Source: Thysanoteuthis rhombus (Eukaryota > Mollusca > Cephalopoda > Oegopsida > Thysanoteuthidae). From it: a DNA stretch of 64,000 nucleotides. The stretch covers positions 34,900,172 through 34,964,171 of the forward strand of contig OY735215.1 in the NCBI GenBank assembly GCA_963457665.1, given 5' to 3'. Below, piece after piece: positions 28,401 through 43,300 of this stretch. A program made the position numbers and the translations under genes. Under the pieces are notes generated by a model. That model was not told where the DNA came from. It saw only the letters and a program-made list of their open reading frames with translations, and searched no databases. Positions within the stretch are counted from its first letter, which is position 1. Each line of letters begins with the position of its first letter.

Positions 28401-31400
28401 CAAGATGCTCTGGTGACAGAGTATTTACTAAGACAGCTGGTTTCTGCTTATGGGTAATGACCAGACTCTACGTTGCTCGACATTTTTTTCCTTTTTTTTT
28501 CTTTTTTCTTTCTTTTTTTTCTTTTTCTTTTTTCTTTTTTTTTCTTTTTTTTTTTTTTTTTTTTTGCTTCACTGCCCTGGTGGATAATTTTTGCAGGATC
28601 TACTTTTCCTTCTATGGAATCAAGTGAAGAATTCAATTTTCTCTTCAAATTAGGCTTGATTAGTGATAAGTTCATTACAGATAATTTTATCATGAGATCT
28701 GAAGAAAGAATGCTTTGTAACATGATCATAATTATCCCAGATATTAATAAAACTCTTCGTACAATCTCGTAGAGTAGCTATTCTTGACCTTTTTCTGGTC
28801 ACGGTTCCCTTTCGGAGGTATTTTCATATTCCAAAGTCTCCTATTAAGCAGGCATACAACACAAATAGATTGACATTGATTTATCATTATATCAATCTAT
28901 GGTCCTCCTCTACAAATGTGCCCCCACTTCCCAAAGGGGCTATATAGCTCCTGTTGAGGATGCCTATTCTATACAGTCTGGGAATGACCTGAAAGTAGAT
29001 CTCCATGTTGTTTAAAGAAAAAAAAAAATTTATAAAGATTTTATAATCTCTTTAGTCATTATCCAGATATTAAGGAATTAGGAATCATTTTTTGGGGGGG
29101 GGGCGCACTAAGAAGGTACAGCTTAGGTAAATGAGAACTCCTGTCCCAAGACTGTCATCTATAATAACCTAAAACAATTTACATGAGATAGGCATTTTGG
29201 TAGTGGGTTGTGAGATCACAAGCTTGATTTGATGTATTTAAAAAAAAGATGACATTCGCATTAATCTAGTCCTGAGGAAAATGATAATCACACTTGCACA
29301 TAAAATGGGTTGTAGCCCTGAATGTTTATTGCATAAAAGCAAATGTAATGTTAAGATAATAATTTTGTTTTGTTTGATCCTCCTTACAGGATCTCTGTCA
29401 GGAAATCAAGTCAAGGGAGTCAGAAATGGATTCCCTTGTGGATGAGGCTCATGCTCTACAGCAACTAACTGGAGAGAATAGAGCAGTCAACTGCACATCC
29501 CAACTAACTGCTCGTTACACCATGCTGGAGAGTAATTTGAAGGTAAGAAGAGGAGATAAAAATGTTGGTGTTTGTAAATCTTGTAAATGCAATAAACTGT
29601 ACACACCAATCGCCTGCTTGTTATACCAACTCTTATATACATATTCATAGTCATAATCATTTAACATATAAACACCATTGTTACTTTTTTGTGCAGATGT
29701 CAGTTTGCCTGTCATGTTATTCCAAACTGATGTATAAAATTAGATCCGAATTCTGTATATTTGTTGGTTTGTTACCATAAACCGGCAAAAATGTTACCTG
29801 TCTTTTTGACTTGTTCTATGCTAGTATATTCATAAATTATAAGACTAAATGCTTTGGTTTCATTGAACCAGGCTTGAAGCTGATGTTTTACCTTGATCTG
29901 TGCTATCTGAGATCAAGCCATGCTAATAAATATCTCATATGTGTCTAGCTTTCAATTAATCATGGACATGTTTTGATTGCCATTTTTAAACATTCACCTC
30001 TAGATCCCTCAAGTATTGATCTGGGATGTAGAATTCATGAGATCTATAATCTAAAAACATTTCATGAGAGGTTTTGCTCTGTCAAACTAAACAGTGATGT
30101 TTCAGAGGAGGATCAGCTTGTGCAGATGGTCTACTCTTAAGGCTTGGTACCCTTCCTCAGTAGCTTGGTAGGCTGAGGCAGCCAGAATCGATTGCTAAGC
30201 TGTAGCCTTTAATTTTGTCAGGATAGCCATTCCTAACTTGGACTACCTTACAAGGTTGAAGGGTTAGCATACTATTTTACCTATATCTGGATATTTTGGC
30301 CATACTGCTTTCTATTTGTATTAACTTCTCTTATTGGGTACTCTATCAGGTTGTGTCTTCTGTTCAACTTGCAGAATTTAGCAAAGAAATGCTCCCAGAA
30401 TCTTGAAGACCATAAATATTATCAAGGAAAACTTCTTGAGTGTGAGAAGTGGTTGGAAAAGACCCAGGCCAAATTTGATGCTATTTCTGGTGTTGGAAAG
30501 AGTAGAGTTGATTCGGAATCAAGTCTCGAAAAAATCCAGGTAAAATTTTTCCAGAATTCTAATTAATCTCTCCCTTTTCTTTTAACTCCTCGTTTATTTT
30601 AAGCCAATGTGGGGCTAGACAATGAATGTTACATTAACCTTTTGAGCCATTTTTTTTTTTTTTTTTTTTTTTTTTCCATTTTAATGAATATTTGAATAAT
30701 TGATATTTTAGGATCTACTTCAAGAAAGAGACACAGGTCTTCTAAAATTAAATAGCATGGTGGAAGCTGGTGAAAAGGTAATACCAAACAGTGCACCAGA
30801 TGGGAGAGAAAATATTCGCCTTGAAATGAGCAATACTAAACAGAAATGGGAAGCTTTCTTTGAAGATCTCACTGCAAGTCAGCGTAAACTTGAAGTGGCT
30901 TTGCTTCAATGGGTTTCATTTGAAGACAACAGTACTCAAATTGAGAAATGGTTGAGTCAGACTGAGTCTCAGGTTGAAGGGCAGCTGCCCCTCATGTCTA
31001 CCTTGGAAGAAAAGAAACTACAGTTACAGAATTACAAAGTAAGCATTTCTTTTTTTCTTTTTTCCTTACGGTTTGTTTGTTTTTTCACATGGTACTTGGC
31101 ATGGCTGAAGAGAAATTTTGCATTATCAATATTTCTCTCTTTGCTGAAGTCGGATTGCTATTATGATAACAAGTAAATTTCTACAGGATAGAGTTGCTTG
31201 CCATTTTTGGCTTAAAAAAAGAAACCAACAAAATGAATACAAATTCAAAACTACACACCTCAGAAAATCATATAAACTTGGTGGGGAAATCAAATTCTTG
31301 GCTAACACCCAGCTTTTCAAAATTTGACTGTTTGAATCCATCCCTAGTTTTTTGATTTCTTTGTTCTACTATCTGATACATCTTCTTACTTCCTAAATTG

Positions 31401-31474
31401 ATTGGAAAGATAATGAAATATTTAATTGAATATCATAGACACTAGTCATGTGGACTCTTAAGTTTTTATTGTTG

Positions 31475-31540
<66 letters not shown>

Positions 31541-34500
31541 ATTTTTTTTATTTTTTTATTTTTTATATTTTTTATTTTTTTATTTTTTATTTTATTTTAA
31601 AGTAAATCAGTTGTCTAATGATGGAAAAGAAACACAACAAATATTTGTTTCTTAAGATAAGTACATTGACATCAAAAGAGATTATTTTGTAGTGATTATT
31701 AATCATATATATATTGAACATCATACAGTAGGGATTCCAGATCAAAATTCAGCTAATAACTGTGTCGAGCTTTTCACTTATTGACCCGTTGTATAATCCT
31801 GATATTTTCTTTTCAGGTTCAGTTCAATGATGTCCAGTCTTACAAGTATGTGATTGACAGTGTTGGAGAGAAGATTCAGGCATTGATGGAGGGCACTTCT
31901 CAATCAGACCTTGCCAAATCCATCTCTCAGATGAAGACCAGATACAAGAAACTCTGCGAAAAACTGAAGGTGACCTTTGAAAAGTTCTTTGTAATCTGTT
32001 TTAAGATTAAGGGCTGCTAAGAAATAAGCACTTTCTATCTTTTGAGACACACTCTTGGAGCTGATATCTTGCATGAGTTTTTTTTTAGCAAGAAACAGAT
32101 GAATACTAAATAATCAACTTTCTGCATTACTAGTATTAGATTCACTATGCTTGTTCACATGCTAAATGTACTATGGAGATTTTAGCATCTGTTTACTTTC
32201 TATGTGTGCTTTGTAATATTTGCTCTATTTGGAGTCTGACAATCATTTTTGAAGCTCTAAGAGAATGTTTTTCTCTCAGCTGTAATCAAAATGTAATCAT
32301 TAGTTTATTCATCTCTTATCTATTTGGAGTTGATCATATTTGGGAATCTAAAAAAGGGTGTCATTTCCTAAAAAAAATTTTTTTCAATGGATCTGATCAA
32401 GGAGCTTACTTGCAGTGAAGAACACTCGGACTGTACCAAGTACATTCTATGTTATTGAGGAAGCCAAGCCAAGACTGGACTGAGCTACCAGACTAAGACC
32501 CCCCCCTTCCCTGTCAACATGGACCAGTGTGATAGGATGAGGCAACCCATACCTTACACTTATAACAACAGACCTTTCCCAAGGTCCATGTCCAATAATA
32601 GACTTGAAAGTCAGATTATGATGATATAAATAGTTGCTGTATCACTATATATGTAATCATTAGTGTGAGTGAAACTATTGACTTAACTGTTCAATAGATC
32701 CTACCCATGATATCACAAGTTATATAAAAAAAAACAAACTATGATTGACCTTATTTTCACCATTCTTTTCATCTTAAGAAATGCCAAGAGAGATACACTT
32801 CCATTGTGAATACCCACCAAGAATACAGTGATGAATACAACAGCTGTGTTGAGTGGCTTGGCTCAATCAAGGAGAAACTAACTTTGTGTCATGATGTCAG
32901 TGGAGACAAACATGCCATCCAACACAGGTTAGACAAAATAATGGTAAGTCCTATTCCTTTATATCTAATATTTATTTCTTGTGATTATTCTAAATATTTC
33001 AGTTTAAAATCATTCAAGAAAAACAAATGGATACAAAATTTCAAATCCTAGATTTCAAGAAAGGATGGCTTATTTTTTTGTGATACTGATTAACCATTAT
33101 TAATCCAGAATAAAATCATTGGTGCTTGAATGCTGAATCAATGAGTTTTCTAGATTGCAGGTGGTTGAGTTGGGTAGTATATATTTCAGAACATTTTGTA
33201 TATTTATTATACAGCTTTTTTGTCTTTTGTAATGTCTATAATACTTATACATTGAATACAGTTTGAGAATTGAATACTTTTTTTTCAAAATAGCATGTAT
33301 GCTGATATATAGGATGAAGATTTGATTAAGAAACTATGCAAATATCACACTTGCATCCAATGCACCAGTATTGTGACATAGGGGCTGTCTACTAAAGCCC
33401 AATATTGACAATCATAAGGCTTAAATGAGTTGCAGTGAGTGATAATCCTCAAAATACCCTTGTAAACCTATCATCACTTAGTTTGGCATATACAGTATAT
33501 GAAAATTAATATTTCTTCCATATTTGGCTATTATTTAATAACTATAGAAAAAAGGGATTTATTTACATCATTATTATGGCTTGTGGAACCTGCAGCCTCT
33601 ACAACTGCAAAGTGGGTGAGCTCTGGGGTGCAATATAATTAAGGAACACTGAAAAATCTAAAAAAAATGATGTAAAAAATCTTTTAAAATAGATTTGCAA
33701 GGGGATGAACCTAATGCCATCACAATTATCATTATTAATTTATTCTATTTTTGATAATATTTAATTCTGTATCTGACAATCAATGCAATGACCATTCCTC
33801 TATTGATGTTTGCATGTTTTTAATTCGCTTTATGAGACTGGAAAAAAAATGTTAGAAGGCTGTTAATGAGCTATATTTGTCATTTGTATTTTTGAGTGAT
33901 CTTTCTGTTAAAAACCCTCCAGTTGTTGCTTTTATTTGGATTTTACTCATTAATTCACTAACTTAACATTTCAAGGTCATGATTTTTCTTTTCCTAACCT
34001 GATTATATAGCTAAATGTTTTAAAACCTTTTATAATAATCATAATATTCTGGATTTTGTTTTGTAGATAGATACAATTGAAATAACTCAAATTTTGATAA
34101 AATGAATTTGCTCAACAGTCACAATCTGAATTCTCTTTGTATTAACCTTGCAGATATTTTTTGTTTTGTTCATTCAGTAAGCTCCTTGCGGATCATAGGG
34201 CTACAACCATTATGCTGTGGTTTCAGTATCCCATAGGTTTTACAATGAAACCTCCTCCTCTACTTATGTTTGGGACCAGCTTTTGTAATTGTCAAGCTGT
34301 AGGTTTTCTTTCAGTCAGAGTAACCCTCTCTTTGATGGACTGTGTCATAAAGCTAAAGGGCTCCAATCGCCCTGCTATTTACTTATATCTGGGGGATGGA
34401 TTCAGGAATTTCCCTGGTTATTAGTATGAAGTGAATGTGAACAGTCTCAGACAACTCGATTTTGGTCTACTGTTGAACATATCATCTAAATGTGAGTACA

Positions 34501-37278
34501 GGAAAAAAAACAAACTTCTGTGCAATTTTTGCCCCAGTTTAGCTTCAAGTGAGATATTAATGTTTTGGAATGCTGATAAAAATGATTTTAAAAAGAAACT
34601 AAGGAATTGGTTTGCAGCACTTTGTAGTCATTTACTTTATCAATGTACTTCTATTGGTAAGTAATGCACAAACAAACACAGCTATAAAGTAGCTGTTGTT
34701 GAGAACTAAGGAGATTTGATTAATTTTATTATTGGCTACTTTATTACTGGTGTTTTTTATATCTTATAATCTGGAGAAACATTAGTTTGTTACACATGAA
34801 TTGTCATTTTTTGATTGAGAATAATGCTAATGTGATTGCATATTTTGCAGATTCAATGTAAATAAAGATATAATCCATTATTTTTGGAAGTTTTTGAGCT
34901 CCTAACTGCAATGGTGTTTACCCAAAAAGTTTTCATAATTTTCAAGCATGATTCCAAATTAGTACATAATGCTGTTTGAGCTTTTGATAACATCAACAAA
35001 GCACTTGAAGAAAATACTATTACAGTGCATTTATCATTGGTTCAATATGCTTAGGTCGGGAAATATGGATACAAATAATGAACCTTAACAGAGGCGCAAA
35101 CCTGTTCTTATTGGTGAAGAATTATCAACAATAGCCTACGAACTAAAAACAAATCTTCAAGCAATTTTTTGAGACCCTAGAACTTCAACTTCAACCATAA
35201 GATGTCATCTCAAGGCAATTAGAAAGACTGAAAAGTTGGAAAAAATGGGACCCACATAAACTGAATCAAATGCTACTGACTATGGTAAATGCCATTCTTC
35301 TCAGCTAAATGACTAAGCTAAGAGAATTGGACTAGGCAGACTTGCAGCATCCTCCATATTCACCTGACATTTCTTCTACAAATTATCATCATTTTGAAGC
35401 TTCATATCTGTATTAAATGGTCCAATAATTGGAAAGCCATAATTTGCGTTTTTACTGACTTTTCGACCACTAAAAGAGAAAATTTTTATAGAGATGGCGT
35501 ATTATCATTTAAGGATCCTTGGAAAGAAAGTTGTTTTGAATGGATCATCATCTGATTATATACTCACTGTTATCGTCGTTCATATCATCCTTCATCTTAA
35601 CATTTCATGTGTAATGATCTAATACATTGTTTGATTAGAAACATTTTTCTTTAATTTCAGTGCTTTACCACCAAAAATGTCACTCAGTGTCTGTGTCTGT
35701 CATTTGTGTCTGTCTGTCTGTCAGATTTGACATTTCAATGCTCTCTTTTTTTCCTCTCCTTTGTTTTCATGATCTGATGAATTGTTGACAGTGGCGTTGT
35801 GTAAGTTGTAAATGGACTAATTTGCTAGTAGTTCTAGATCTACAGTTTTTGTTTCTTGGTGCCTTGCTGCGGTCTACGTGCTATTTTTTATTTTTCTGTT
35901 CTGAAGAAGGGTGAAAAAAAAAAAAAAAGAAGCGGAGTCAGTCTCTTCAATCCCTTACACATTAATGCTATGATGATTACCATAGTCTCTCTGGAATATA
36001 AAACTTGTAAAATTCTATTGGAAATAAATACCGTTAGACAATTTCATTACGAAAAAAAAAATTGGAAAGAAAATAATTCTTGGTAATCCATTTTCTTGTT
36101 TTCTACAAGTGTACATCTAAAATAGAGTCAAAAAAAATCTAGATTCTCTAGACATTGTATATCTAAAATCTAGGAAATATTTCATGTATTATTGATAAAT
36201 CATATGTGACAACATCTATTTTATTAAGATATTATATTATTTTAAATTGAATGAAAATATTACTTATTCTATTGAAAATCACCCTAATGACAATATCTGA
36301 CATCTACATGAGACTAAAAACATCTAGGGGTAGATGAAAAACATCAGTCAGTGATGGCAATCGCAATTAGAAATGTTAACATATCTGAAAAATCCTCTTG
36401 TGACCTTTGTTACTTTGTGTCTGTATACACAGAGCAGTTAGATTAATCGTTAATAACTACCTTATATCCATATGTGTGCGTCATGTATCACCAGCAGCAA
36501 ACATTGCAGGTCCACTGCTGGACAAGGTCCTTGCCAAGCTCCTTCAATGCTGTAACAGCCCATCTCTGTCATGTATTACCAGCAAATCTTTCTGTGTGTA
36601 TTATATATCCACCATACACATTTATTTTTGTGTGTAGAACACTTTTCAATGAGAGCATAGATACTATACTCTGATCCTAGGCAAGAATGGCTGGGGTGTG
36701 ACACTTTGATCCTAAGCAGTGCGCACAGATATTTGGATCTTAGGTATAACTGCTAATCCATGCATAAATTATAAAGTCATACACCAATACTGTGTTAATA
36801 TATAATTAAAAACCAATTTAATGTGCTAAGAATTTTTGGTGGGGTTGATAGATAAACACTTTTGATTTTTCTGGTATTTTAATGCTTATATGTATAATAT
36901 ATATTATTCTGAAGATTATATTTTCAATACCATAATATTAAACACCAGAACACTTTGTTTTTTGCTTAGCAACTGTTGGTTAACTGCAACTATCTTAAAA
37001 CTACTTTTAACCCATGTATGAATTAGATCAGTTTTGATACTTGTTTTTGGTATATTCTGCATTTAAAGTGTTTTAAATGACTTTTCCAATGTTTAGTATT
37101 AGTTGGAATTATGTACAGAAAGATCAGGTGGTTTTGTAGTTTAAAAGCTATGTATATATATTCTTAGAGTTAATATTCCTTGAGTTCTCCTTGACCTTTT
37201 CTGAGAAACATGTTGAGCTCTAGCTTTTTGGTAATTTTCTTGGATTTAAAAAAAAAAAAATTAGATTTATTGGAAATA

Positions 37279-37313
<35 letters not shown>

Positions 37314-40300
37314 AAAGGTTTTGGAATCAGTTGAAAATTCTATTTATACTGATGTAGCCATTCATTATAAACATGAATGATATTATCAAACGGTTTTTAT
37401 AATCAAAAACAGTTCTAAACATTTTTTCAAAAATGAATTGAAAATCATATTAATTTTATAATATAAAGCTATTTCTAACAATGAATTTAAATTGTTGAAA
37501 TTTTTTTTGCTCCATTCTATCACCTGGTAGTTATCTAAAAGACCCTGTCCTGAAGTCATCACATGCTAGTGGCTTCCTCTGTATTTAGCATTAGCTCCTC
37601 CTAGTAGGAAACAAATCATGAATCTGTGACTGCAAGCTTCTATAACATTTTTTTACTTGTATTATTGTCATGGCAGTAATGGGGATGATGGAAGAGGCTG
37701 TCTTAGCACTGTCCCTTCATTGGAATTATCACTTTTTACCCTTCAATGACTCAACTATCCAAAACAAACAGTAGATATACGAGGAGTATTTAATTTCAAT
37801 TAGTAATTTACTTTTTGTTATGAAGAGTGATTAAAAAGTTGCTTTTTCAATCACAGTATCTAGTCAAAAATGAAAATATTATTTATGTACCGGATGGCAC
37901 TTCTAAGATCAGAGTATCTGTGCACTCTACTTAGCATCAAAGTGTTGCTCCCCTTCCCTGTGATTAGGAACAGTATGTAGTATCTGTTTGCTCTGGCTAG
38001 GTTCAAAGTGTTGCTCCCTAGGCACAGATAGCGGAATGAGAACAGTCTCGCCCCATAGATTGAGTAAAGAGTTCATGTTCTGAATTCTGAGATTGTTAAC
38101 ATATGACAGGCACCTAAAGAAGGCCAGAGAGTGCACTGGCCAAAATATTATAGCTAATTCAACCAAGATGAGGATGCAGGTTCAAATTTTGCCAGAAGTT
38201 TCATTTCCAATCTTTACTGCTACATGATATGATAAATGTAAAACCAACCTGAACTTTATGGTAAAAAGCAACAAAAAAGATGAAGAAATGAAAAAAATTA
38301 AAAGTTGATGACAATGCTTCATCTAAAAATTTAAACAATTAGAGAGTATATTTGTATACATGGACACAAATTCCCATAAATGATGCTAGTAAAGAACTGG
38401 TTACCCACAGAGATTTTTTTTGTATATTACCAAAAGTGAATCGGATAACATTGAGTAAGGGCATATTCAGCCACGACAAAATAAAGTTGATGCACAAAAG
38501 GGTAATTTTCTTGTAGTAACCCCTGTAGATATCTAAGGCTTTGGTTGAGGTCTTCATTTAACATCTTAGTTTTGGATTGTTCTGTTAGTTCTGGATTCGT
38601 TTGTTGCTAATTCCCTATTTTAATGTCCTATTTGTTGTTTTGCTTGATTTTGTGTCAGTGTTGCTGTTGGAGCTTTGTTCTGACTTATTTTCTTTACTCT
38701 CTCATTCTCTTTTCTTCTGGTGAACAGAATACATCTTAGTCCATAAAAACAAGGGACATAACCCATTTTGATACTTTTTTTTTATCAAGGCTGATGGAAG
38801 ATTTTATAGAAATGTGGATATTTTTCTCATTTTAAGTAGTTGCCCATTCATTTTAAGAGTTCTTTATGCAGTTGGGGTGGGGGTCTAAAAACTTTTCCAG
38901 CAATATTCAAAGGATTTATCATTCGACAAGATGATTTAAATATAAGTTATTTATCAAATTTTAAAGGGTGAATCAATAAGTAAGATCTGATGCTGATTTT
39001 TTTGGACTGAATTTTAGGTTAAACTTCCACCGTATGTTCGAAGCATTTGATTGAGAAGTCTTCATTTAAGTGCATTCACAAGGGAGATATGTTGAAAAAT
39101 GAATATTTTTTTTGCGTAGAATAAATTTTCTAAACACTAGGCTACATACTTGAGTAGATTAGAAATTAATATTAAATCTAATAATATAAAAAAAAAAATT
39201 CTTAAAATGTGCTGAACTAAATCCATTTAAAAAAGTTTAACAAACAGTATTGAATTGCTCCCCCAACCCTGATCATAGAAATATGTGTGATTTTCAATTC
39301 TTTCCAGGAGGCTTATTTTTTTATTCATTCTTATGAAAGTTATTGGAAAAAAAAATCTCAGTATTCGTGGCGGAGTAACAAATTGTACATTTCATCATAT
39401 CCCAGTTCTCCAGAAGAAAAATGCAATGAGTTTTATTTTCATCTAAAATGTCACTAAAATTAGTTTTTTTTCTTTTCTGAGACTAACATTTTCAACCTTT
39501 TGTGAGATTTTTTTCCTATTCAGACTCTTTTTATCTCTGACTGAAACTTCTGAAAAATTTTCAGATTTACATCTTTGCCATTGGAGATTTTGACCACTTA
39601 AATTGAATTTTAAACTTTTTCTTTTCCTTTTCTTTTCTTTATCATGAAGTTTATAGCCAGATATCTACTGGAGTGTTAAAAAAAACTCCTAAAACTTTGC
39701 ATTCTAGAAAGATTTCTTTTTCATTTGTTCATTATATTTTCTAAAATCCCACTTGCTAATATCTACTATAAGAATTAAATATTGAATCTTCATTTTTTCA
39801 TAATGACCTATTAGATTAATACCAAAGTTCCCAGTACCATATTTTGCATCTAGCGAAATGAATTAACTCGGAAGAACTGTTATAAGATAATCTCTGGCAT
39901 AGATAGCAGAAAAATCAATTTACTCTCATAGATTGAATAAAATATTTTACTCAAAATTCATAAAGGGTTACTGAATATGACAGACACTTGAAGAAGGTTG
40001 CAGAGTACAATGATTGAAATATTGTGTCTGTAACAACCAAGACTAGGATAGATTGATTTATGATAAATCTCTAAAGTATTTTTGAAGTTTACCCAACTCT
40101 TTATTACTTGTGTGAGCATACTCTTTGAGATTTTTATTTTTTGTTGAAAACTGATAATTTCACCTTATTCTTATTAAAATTATGGCTAAATATAAAATGA
40201 AAATTTGATGTTGTTTGCAATGTGTAATACGGAAAGGAGCGCGAGGTAAGCCAGGCAATTTATGGATAATGGATTATTGAAGCTTACAGTAATGATGCAG

Positions 40301-43300
40301 TTGAGGCTGTGTTTTGCAAAGTTCAAAAAGGAAATTTCAAGGTGAGGTACAAAGATCTCAGTACTTAAATTGAGGAAGAGTCAACTTATTTGAATGATCC
40401 ATTGAAACAGAAAAAATCTTCTCTGTGTAAGGATATTGATTCAGTGATTTTTGCTGCATGGGGACACCCATCCTTGTGATGCAAATGTGATCTAGTGGAT
40501 GACCATTAAGCTGGGATGAAAAGTTCATCCAAGGGCAGCATCTTTTTCTGACCTGTCATTTCCAAAATACTATTCGTTCAGTTCCATGCAAACTCCTTGT
40601 CTGGTTAATAATCTAGCAAGTTGATCAGATGATTAATTCTTTGCCGAATTTATTGCATCACAGCCAAAATAATTTTTTTTACGACAGAATATACAATTTA
40701 GCTGAAAGGTGGAATGAGATAAAAAGCTAGGGAAAATACTTTGATTGGTGAACATTTTGTAAATTTACATGAATAAAAGATTTTGTCCCCCACCCCCACC
40801 GAAAAAATGCAGGAAACTTTGGCATCAATCTAATGGAATTCTGCTCTAGTCCATGAAGGTTTGGAAGAGATAGTTTTTAAAAAACAGACTATTTTAAGCC
40901 CCAGTTTCATTTTAACAGAAAGTGCTCAGAATATTATTAAGTTTTTGATTTATCTGAAGTATAAATGTACTGAGAATAAAGTGTAGTATCGTGCAGTACA
41001 GGAACTTGGAAATTAATAGAGAAAAAGTACTAAATTCATAAGTAGACAATGTCGTACTAAGAAATTAGAAGTTATGCTTTGATAAGAAAGAACTGTAATA
41101 AATTTGATTTACAAAGACTTGAAAGGGACCAGCTCCACTCCTTCTTTGATTAAATCGGTGGTTCCCAAACCAATACTTGCAAATGTGGCTTGTGAGATCT
41201 TTAGAAAAGAAGACAAAAATGTCAAAAGAAAAGAGAACTAATGAAAAATCTTAAAAGTGAAAAATAGTGTAAATATATCTACTTCACCATTTTGGAAAAT
41301 AAAATGTCATCAAGACTTTAGAAAAGGAAAATAGTTGTGAATAATAAAGCATCAATAAATGCATTAAAACTCCTGGTGCTTTCCAGTCTGTTCACATCCG
41401 ATACTTGGTTATCAAATCAAAGCAAATTTTGGTAAAATTTATTGGATGGAACTAAATGAACACTGAAGTTGTGTTTCCATAAGGAGGGTCACCATACCAA
41501 AAAAGTTTTGGAAACACTGATTTAAATCAAGAAGAATAATCTTTTGTAACAAGAACTAACAGAAGGTTCAAATTCCTTAATCCTTTCATTATCATTTTAA
41601 AGTGTTTACAAATTTGTTTATATTTTATTCTGAATTCATTTTTAGGATATTCTTGCTACAATGGAAGAAGGTGAACCAAAAATAAATAATGTGATTCAAC
41701 TGTCTGAGAAAGTTCTTCCTGATACAGCTGAGCAAGGCAAAGAGGTGGTTGTTCGAGAAAGAGATGCTCTTAAGGATGATTGGTCTGCATTTGTTTCTAC
41801 TGTTACAGAGGTAGGTCAGCCGTGTCCAATATTTACATCTGCAGTGTTGCAATAAAATCCTCAATTCTCAAGACAAGAACACAAAGCTTTTTGTAAAGCC
41901 ATGATTAGATTTTACAGTAGTGTTTAAACTTGACAACTTTTTTCTATGTTGATGTGATGTTATCTAATGATTACTTAATGTTAACCAATGCATCCTCTCA
42001 ATAGTCATTTATGGAGCTGAAAAATGGAACTTAACCAAGAGACAGACTTGCAAATTGAGAATCATGCAAAGTGCACGTGAAAGAATTATGCTCAACCTCA
42101 CATGGAGCAACCACAAGACAGCAAAATGCATCTGGGAGAAGACAAGAGTCAAGGACATCATAGAATCCATTAAAAAATTCAAATGGCAATGGGTTGGTCA
42201 TGTCACGAGAATAGCAGAGAACCGTTGGACATTGTGACTCATGATATGGATCCCTAGAGATCACATGCACAACCGAGGCCGGCAGAGTATTAGATGGAGA
42301 GACAAGCTAGACAAATTCAGAAAGTACTGGCTCCACAACACCCATGAAAGAAGTGTGGCGAATCTTGGGGAAGGTCTATGTCCAACGACGGACGTTAAGA
42401 GACTGATGATGATGTAACATATGTAAAATATTTTTCTGATTTCCTTCTATTAAATTTGTAGTGTTCTTGCTCCCTGACAGACAATGCCCCAGGTACATAA
42501 TCTTAAGGCTCTAGTCCAAATAAATTGGAGTATCAATTCTTCACCCTATAAATTCAAAGATAACAGTACTCATCATACATATGATATAGTGGATAGTATT
42601 TACAAGCACCTAACCAAGAGACAGACCCATAAATTGAGAACTATGCAACGTGCACATGAAAGAATTATGCTGGGCCTCACATGGAGAGACCACAAGACAG
42701 CACAGTACATCCGAGAAAAGACAAGAGTTAGGGACATCATAGAATCTATTAAAAATTTCAAATGGCGGTGGGCTGGCCATGTTGCAAGAATGGCACACAA
42801 TCGATGGACATCGCGACTCACAACAGTTGCGCAACCGAGGCTGGCAAAATGTTAGATGGAGAGACGAGCTAGACAAGTTCAGGAAGTACTGGCTCCATGA
42901 TGCCTATGATAGGGAAGTGTGGCAAATCCTGGGGAAGGTCTATGTCCAACGACAGACGTTAAAAGACTGCTGCTGCTGCTGCTGATGATGATGATGATAT
43001 TTTTTTTTTTTTTTTTTTACAAGCATAAAACACAATTGTTAAGTCATCAGTTATAATAGTATATCAGCCAAATATTTACTGAAATTTTTGAATGATAATT
43101 TCATATCATTTTCTTTCTTGATAGGTCAAGGCAGAGCTTGAGAATTGTAAAGACCAATGGGAGGTTTTTGAGTCCAAATATGAGAACTGTTCTTTATTGG
43201 TGAAGCAATTGGAAAATAAGGTGAAGGGAACAGAACTGAAGAAGAGCGTTGATGAAAAAGAAGAGCACTTAAAGATGTTAAAGGTGAGTCTCAATCTGCC

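Larger units (their letters stand above)
17021..29389 (+). other. 12.4-kb intron A5-B5
   Basis: The largest intron in the window. Contents: an inverted 22-bp satellite (17036-17164), a 29-bp repeat (17440-17855), a foldback between two TA arrays (18991-19412), MITE-like copies (about 19430, 22824 and 23026), a B-like pseudo-exon (24378-24434), a SINE-like copy (27145) and a T/C-rich tract (28483-28566). I found no convincing A or C exon in it. Long stretches (19.6-22.8, 23.2-24.3, 24.6-27.0 and 27.5-29.3 kb) show nothing recognisable. Confidence 0.75.
32944..41645 (+). other. 8.7-kb intron C6-A7
   Basis: Second largest intron. Contains a SINE-like piece (34340), a mariner transposase remnant (35060), a minus-strand RTE-tail-like piece near 36490-36560 (CCACTGCTGGACAAGG), poly-T (37277-37312), two copies of the hairpin repeat (38025-38175 and 39890-40045) and a MITE-like copy (38965). 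The long remainder, including 40.1-41.6 kb, is AT-rich and unassigned. No exon-like sequence found. Confidence 0.75.
41811..43124 (+). other. Intron A7a-A7b
   Basis: 1,314 bp, mostly two successive plus-strand RTE-like LINE tails (42005-42420 and 42600-43000). The insertions account for most of its length, so this gained intron was short before them. Confidence 0.85.

Noticed and set aside
28448..28772. Opposed poly-Lys and poly-Phe open frames
   Set aside because: Caused by a T-rich low-complexity tract.
40195..40570. Possible further mariner-like N-terminal fragment (Asn-Asp-Ala-Val and Gly-Asn-Phe segments)
   Set aside because: Resemblance too short and frames too broken to support a call.
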